From contig NZ_SSMX01000033.1 in NCBI RefSeq assembly GCF_004799515.1, positions 1 through 37,927 of the forward strand: 37,927 nt of DNA. Direction: 5' to 3'. The DNA comes from Phenylobacterium sp. Lineage in GTDB: Bacteria > Pseudomonadota > Alphaproteobacteria > Caulobacterales > Caulobacteraceae. Positions 34,183 to 37,927 of the stretch are shown here, in pieces. The notes beneath the pieces are model-generated. The model made no database searches. It was given only the letters and a program-made list of their open reading frames with translations, and was not told the origin of the DNA. Position 1 is the first letter of the stretch. Each line of letters opens with the position of its first letter. The translations under genes were made by a program, and so were the position numbers.

Positions 34183-35712
34183 ATGACGATGCGGCGTGTG
34201 AAGAGGATGGCCGCCTGGGTTGGCGCCATCGTGATGATGACGGGGTCGGCGGGTGCGGCGTGGGCGCAGATCCCTTCTGCGGGGATCGATGACTTCAAGG
34301 CGCCGCCGGATCCGCGATGGGGCGCGATCACCGCGGCGGACGTGGAAGCGGCCTATCGGCTGATCCGCGACAATCACCCCGGCGCAACGCCCGAGATCGG
34401 AGACCCGGCCTTTCGCCGCGCCCTGGAGGCGGCGCACGCCCAGGCGCAGGCTCGCGCCCATGAGGCGACCTCCTATCAAGGCTATGCGGCGACGCTCAAC
34501 GCCTTCGCCAACGGCCTGGGCGACAAGCATATTTGGAGCCGTCCAACCTTGCTGCCCAACCTGGTGCGCTGGCCTGGGATGGTCGTCAGTAAGCGCGGCG
34601 AGCGCTGGGTGATCACCGATACCGACGAAGCGAACCACTCCATGATGGGCGCGGCGCTCACCGCCTGCGACGGCATCCCCGTAGCGGAGTTCGCGCGCCG
34701 CAACCTGGGCGGCTACCGCGCGGTCTGGCGGATCGGCGCGCAACAGATCCAGGCCGCGCCCTGGCTCCTCATCGACGAGGAGAACCCGTTCATCGCGCGT
34801 CCCAAGGCCTGCGACTTCGAGACGGCGGGCGGCGCGCGCACCATGACGCTCGACTGGTTGCGGGCCAAGCGCGTCGACCTCCTGCCCCGGCTGCAGAAGG
34901 CGGTGGGCGCGGGCGCCGCCGGCTTTGGCTTGAGGAAGGTGGGCGATGGCTACTGGATTGCGATGGAAGACCTCGACGCGCCAGGCAAGGCGGTGGCGGT
35001 TCAGGTCGCGGCTGAAGCGGCGGCCTTGCGGGCCGCGCCCTTCGTGGTCTTGGACCTGCGCGGCAACGGCGGCGGGTCGTCGCTGATCGGCCGCGAGGTC
35101 GCCGCAGCGCTGTTCGGCAAGAGCAATGTCGAGGCGCGCCTCGGCTCGCTAACCGATACGCCTTGCGGCGGCGGAGACGGCACCTGGCGCGCTTCGGCTG
35201 GCAATATCGCCAACCTTGAGTTCCTGCTGGAGCTGCTTGGCGAGCAGAACGGCCCGGAGTTCCGCAAGATCATCGGCGACCTGATCGTCCAGGCCAAGGC
35301 GGCGCATGCCAAGGGCCAGCCCTTCTCTGGACCCACCCATTGCGACCGCCCGCCGGCGCCGGCCAAGGCCAGCGGCCAGCCGGACGGCATGAAGGGCCGC
35401 TTGATCGTGCTCACCGACAACAAGTGCTTCAGCTCCTGCTTGGTTGTGGTCGACGATTTCCGAAGCCTGGGCGCCTACCAGGTCGGACAGGCGACGGACG
35501 CGGCGACGCGCTACAGCGAGGTGCGCGAAATCTATCTGCCGTCCGGCTATTCGATGTTCTCGACCCTCCAAGCTGTGCAGGTGGATGCCGACCCCGATAT
35601 CGGTCCATTCGAGCCGGCGCTCGCCTATGACGGCGACATCGCCGACACTGCGGCGTTGGAACGATGGGTTACAGGGGTCGCCGTGCGCCAGGCGGGGCCG
35701 GCGCGGCCATAG
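34183..35712 (+). CDS. Secreted S41-family (tail-specific protease-like) peptidase
   Basis: The protein has 509 residues from ATG 34183, with GGGGGG 7 bases upstream. The signal peptide is MRRVKRMAAWVGAIVMMTGS with cleavage near AWAQ (about residue 28). A helical N-terminal region (AADVEAAYRLIRDNHPGATP) resembles the start of the C-terminal processing protease family. The core has FVVLDLRGNGGGSSL near 287-301 and TDNKCFSSCLVVVDDF near 410-425, where the Ser of FSSC is the likely nucleophile, then YSEVREIYLPSGYSM. No PDZ domain is evident, which is less common in S41. It lies between two direct repeats with no gene sharing its transcript. Confidence 0.75.
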   Translation: MTMRRVKRMAAWVGAIVMMTGSAGAAWAQIPSAGIDDFKAPPDPRWGAITAADVEAAYRLIRDNHPGATPEIGDPAFRRALEAAHAQAQARAHEATSYQGYAATLNAFANGLGDKHIWSRPTLLPNLVRWPGMVVSKRGERWVITDTDEANHSMMGAALTACDGIPVAEFARRNLGGYRAVWRIGAQQIQAAPWLLIDEENPFIARPKACDFETAGGARTMTLDWLRAKRVDLLPRLQKAVGAGAAGFGLRKVGDGYWIAMEDLDAPGKAVAVQVAAEAAALRAAPFVVLDLRGNGGGSSLIGREVAAALFGKSNVEARLGSLTDTPCGGGDGTWRASAGNIANLEFLLELLGEQNGPEFRKIIGDLIVQAKAAHAKGQPFSGPTHCDRPPAPAKASGQPDGMKGRLIVLTDNKCFSSCLVVVDDFRSLGAYQVGQATDAATRYSEVREIYLPSGYSMFSTLQAVQVDADPDIGPFEPALAYDGDIADTAALERWVTGVAVRQAGPARP

Positions 35713-35839
35713 GGGCTGGACGGCTAGCGTAGGCCGGGACAGGGCCACGGGTTCCGGTCACCGCTTGACATGGGCCCAGACCACCGCCGTTCCGCCTGGA
35801 TGGGAGGGCAATTTCAAACCGATGCACCACTCACGGGTC

Positions 35840-36020
35840 AAATCCCGCACCGACCGAAACGTGTCCGCATGCTCCATCAGCCATCGACCCGCGGACGCCC
35901 GCCGGGGCGTGAGCTGGCTCTTTCCAAGGGTCACATTCGTTCAAGACGGGGAGCAGAACGAGAGCCAGCGTAACGCGGGCTAGACGGTCGCACGCCACCG
36001 TGGACGTGCCGGCTCGCCGT
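35840..36020 (+). repeat. Direct repeat, copy 2 (right of the S41 peptidase gene)
   Basis: This is the second copy of the repeat at 33793-33970, with the same orientation and starts 2047 bases apart. It ends 71 bases before the start of the membrane sensor gene. Copy 2 is three bases longer because of small insertions near 35975-35990. Confidence 0.75.
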
Positions 36021-36091
36021 TGCGGGCGAGGAGCGGCCCTAGGAGGTTTTCGCCCCAGACGCCGCGCACCCGTCAAGCCTCGGAGCTGCTC

Positions 36092-37435
36092 TTGAGATCT
36101 TTGATATTCGTTCTCGCGTTCGCCAGCTGTGTGGACCTCTGGCTCGGCGGCGACGGCCAAGCTCGCGCCACAGGCGCGACGCCGGCGGTCCTGAATCCCA
36201 ATTCGGGCGCCATCTCGCTGACCGGACTTTGGCGTTTCGCCATTGGCGACGATCCGCTACGCAGCCGGCCAGACTTTAACGACGCGGCCTGGGAAGCCGT
36301 CCATCTCACACCGAAGCCGCAGGCGCGCGATGCCGATGTCGGCCTGGAGGGCTACATGCCCGGCTGGAGCGCCAGGGGGCATGGGGGCTACGATGGCTTT
36401 GCCTGGTACAGGCGGCCCATTGATTTTTCCGCAGCTTCCCGCGACCTGGCGATCGCAGGGCCGACCATGGTCGACAGCGCTTACCAGATCTATTGGGATG
36501 GCCGCCTCGTCGGCGGGATTGGTGATTTCTCCCAAACGCCGCCCATCGCCTACGGCATACATCCCCAACGTTTTCACCTAGGCGGTGTCCCCGCAGGACG
36601 CCATTGGATCGCCATCCGGACCTGGCTGGATCCCTCGGAGGCGGGATCTCCGGAGGCCGGCGGGCTCCATGTCACCCCCACCATCGGTGAGCGACCGGAA
36701 ATCTCCGGCCTTGTCGGACGAGAGTGGACGGACACCTTCAAGGGATATGTCGTCGACGCGGTGGAGCCGCTCGCCTTCCTCCTCCTTGCGGTATGGGCCG
36801 TGCTTGCCAGGCGGCATGACGCCGCGAGGGCGAGATCGGTCTGGCTGGCGATGGCGCTTATGCTGACCGCGCTCACCCGCGCGAACCAGCCGCTGTTCTA
36901 TTGGAGCGGCAGGGAGAGCCTCCACGCCTACGACGCTCTGCGCAACGTTATCGAGGCCCCCGCGGCCCTTGCCGCCTGGATGATCGCCATCCGCGCCTGG
37001 CTCGACCCCAAGCGGAGCGTCGTGGTCCCTGTCGTCGCTGTCGCCCTCGGTTTGGCCCTCGCGATCAGCCAGGTCCTCAGCCGCAGCTGGTTGACGATCT
37101 TCAGCACGGACTCGAAGCAGTTCCTGCACGCCATCTCAGCCGATCTGCGCCTGGCGTTTGCCGGCCTCTTTCTTAGCCTACTCGTTTGGGGTGCGGCGCG
37201 GCGGCGCGCGGATGAGACGGTTTTTCTCACCTCTTCAGCTGTTCTAGTCGGAACCGGGCTATTCGCGGACGAGCTCAGCCGAATGCATCTCAAGAGCATC
37301 TGGTTCGTGTTCGGGACGGGCGTCTCACGCACCCAGCTCGCCTATGCCGCCGCCACCGCCGCCTTGGCGATGCTGCTGATCTCCGATCGTCACCGCGCGG
37401 AGCCAGCAACGGTTCTGGCGCACTCCCCGCCATGA
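36092..37435 (+). CDS. Membrane sensor: extracytoplasmic beta-sandwich plus seven helices, no output domain
   Basis: The protein is about 447 residues from TTG 36092 (GGAG 6 bases upstream); the frame stays open upstream to 36020 but lacks a better start. After a signal or anchor helix (LLLRSLIFVLAFASCVDLWL) comes a jelly-roll like the sugar-binding domain of family 2 glycosidases (LTGLWRFAIGDDP, FNDAAWEAVHL, GFAWYRRPIDF). Seven membrane helices follow, from AVEPLAFLLLAVWAVLA to QLAYAAATAALAMLLI, giving the 7TMR-DISM layout. Such proteins normally end in a histidine kinase, GGDEF or phosphatase domain; this one stops after a 17-residue tail. It may act with a separate partner or be shortened. 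Confidence 0.65.
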   Translation: MRSLIFVLAFASCVDLWLGGDGQARATGATPAVLNPNSGAISLTGLWRFAIGDDPLRSRPDFNDAAWEAVHLTPKPQARDADVGLEGYMPGWSARGHGGYDGFAWYRRPIDFSAASRDLAIAGPTMVDSAYQIYWDGRLVGGIGDFSQTPPIAYGIHPQRFHLGGVPAGRHWIAIRTWLDPSEAGSPEAGGLHVTPTIGERPEISGLVGREWTDTFKGYVVDAVEPLAFLLLAVWAVLARRHDAARARSVWLAMALMLTALTRANQPLFYWSGRESLHAYDALRNVIEAPAALAAWMIAIRAWLDPKRSVVVPVVAVALGLALAISQVLSRSWLTIFSTDSKQFLHAISADLRLAFAGLFLSLLVWGAARRRADETVFLTSSAVLVGTGLFADELSRMHLKSIWFVFGTGVSRTQLAYAAATAALAMLLISDRHRAEPATVLAHSPP

Positions 37436-37493
37436 ACCTTTGCGCGGGGAACGCCTCACCAATAGCCGTCGAGCTAGTCGCAACGGCGTAGCG

Positions 37494-37508
37494 GCACCGG
37501 ACTTAAAA
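37494..37508 (+). other. tRNA-Leu-like anticodon-arm fragment
   Basis: GCACCGGACTTAAAA resembles the anticodon arm of tRNA-Leu(UAA), but the rest of a tRNA is absent on both sides. It stands just upstream of an integrase remnant. It could be the trace of an attachment site or a chance match. Confidence 0.2.
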
Positions 37509-37563
37509 CCCAGTGTATTCAGGGTTGTATGAGAAGATCCAGTGCGATTGCGCCCTTTCCGAC

Positions 37564-37582
37564 TTACACACCTGTTACACAC
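37564..37582 (+). repeat. Short tandem repeat of TTACACAC before the integrase remnant
   Basis: TTACACAC occurs at 37564-37571 and 37575-37582, separated by CTG, a spacing of one helical turn. Such pairs can be arm-type sites for an integrase or a regulator site; this is not established here. Confidence 0.35.
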
Positions 37583-37638
37583 TCGGCCTCGCGAGGAAAC
37601 GCGATGCCGGGCCGAAACCCACGAGCTTCTAGGCGGAA

Positions 37639-37800
37639 AAGGTCCACGTCTACCGGCGCCCGGGAGCCGTGTGTGGCAGTGCTCGACCTACCTGGGCGAG
37701 AAAAACCACCGCAAAAGCACCGGGAAGACCGAGCTTGCGGCGGCCACGGCCTTCGCCCAGGACTGGTACATCGAGCGCTATGCTGGGGAGCTTGAGCGGC
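37639..37800 (+). pseudogene. Tyrosine-recombinase (phage integrase) N-terminal fragment, frameshifted
   Basis: KVHVYRRPG (37639-37665) continues in a second frame as SRVWQCSTYLGEKNHRKSTG, then KTELAAATAFAQDWYIERYA. This is the DNA arm-binding and start region of integrases found in alphaproteobacteria (strand V-Y-R-R-x-G-S-x-x-W, then K-x-S-T-x-x, and A-x-x-F-A-x-D-W-Y). No start codon is in frame and the catalytic domain (Arg...His-x-x-Arg...Tyr) is missing: after GELERR the frame runs into a terminator-like palindrome. It is a remnant of a mobile element. Confidence 0.6.
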
Positions 37801-37833
37801 GACCCGTGCGGCCGCTGGCGACGGCCTCACCCC

Positions 37834-37879
37834 AAAAAATCAAACCCGGCGGCGAGGGGGGCTCGCCGCCGGGTGATTT
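37834..37879 (-). terminator. Strong intrinsic terminator, minus strand
   Basis: CCCGGCGGCGAG (37845-37856) pairs perfectly with CTCGCCGCCGGG (37862-37873) over 12 bp with a loop of five G. On the minus strand the stem is followed by GTTTGATTTTTT, a good T-run. A possible TGA stop at 37920-37918 on the minus strand suggests a gene arriving from outside the right edge. A second, weaker hairpin (CCGCAGG/CCTGCGG) lies at 37891-37913. Confidence 0.7.
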
Positions 37880-37927
37880 GGTTCGGTTCCGCAGGCCACA
37901 AGGACCTGCGGTATCCGTCAGTGGGTT

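Noticed and set aside
1..37927. CRISPR arrays, rRNA or complete tRNA genes
   Set aside because: No regularly spaced repeats and no rRNA or full cloverleaf sequence were seen on either strand.

Overview
The window is very GC-rich, with dense short operons and short gaps. TonB-dependent transport, DUF4142, DUF1223, DksA-like and SRPBCC proteins, and candidate EcfG/SigT-type promoters, all suggest an alphaproteobacterium of the Caulobacter/Phenylobacterium kind. That placement is inference from gene content; no rRNA or complete tRNA is present to confirm it.

Left end (1-2.2 kb): a decayed zone. It holds the tail of an HxlR-like regulator, a frameshifted small protein, a glycosyltransferase family 2 N-terminus, and the frameshifted N-terminus of a membrane sensor. 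The last two are cut off facing each other. Only one small secreted protein (1878-2159) looks intact.

Region 2.5-15.7 kb: many small and stress-flavoured genes. They include an iron-containing haem-oxygenase-like oxidoreductase, a low-complexity secreted protein, an M28-like secreted peptidase with altered metal ligands, a DksA/TraR zinc-finger protein, a four-helix membrane protein, a DUF4142 ferritin-like protein, a PEBP/NUDIX pair, and a six-gene minus-strand operon (SRPBCC, zinc alcohol dehydrogenase, SDR, small hydrophilic protein, GFA protein, DUF72). Three of these units have upstream sequences close to the general-stress consensus GGAAC-N16-CGTT, so part of the block may be a general stress regulon.

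Region 16.3-28.2 kb: a haloacid-dehalogenase-like hydrolase, a DUF1223 thioredoxin-like protein, an AraC regulator divergent from a PhoD alkaline phosphatase, and a diaminopropionate ammonia-lyase overlapping an M13 lipoprotein metallopeptidase by four bases. That pair is divergent from an Lrp/AsnC regulator whose start codon abuts a perfect palindrome. Next come a second AraC regulator and a coupled run of a small protein, a MarR-like protein and a LysR regulator.

Region 28.2-37.9 kb: a 1002-residue TonB-dependent receptor with a 22-bp palindrome upstream and a strong terminator downstream; a multiply frameshifted secreted-protein pseudogene; an SRPBCC gene divergent from a monooxygenase-fold gene; an S41 peptidase between two ~180-bp direct repeats; a periplasmic-domain plus seven-helix membrane sensor with no output domain; and a frameshifted integrase fragment followed by a minus-strand terminator. 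Both ends of the window therefore carry marks of rearrangement or past mobile DNA.
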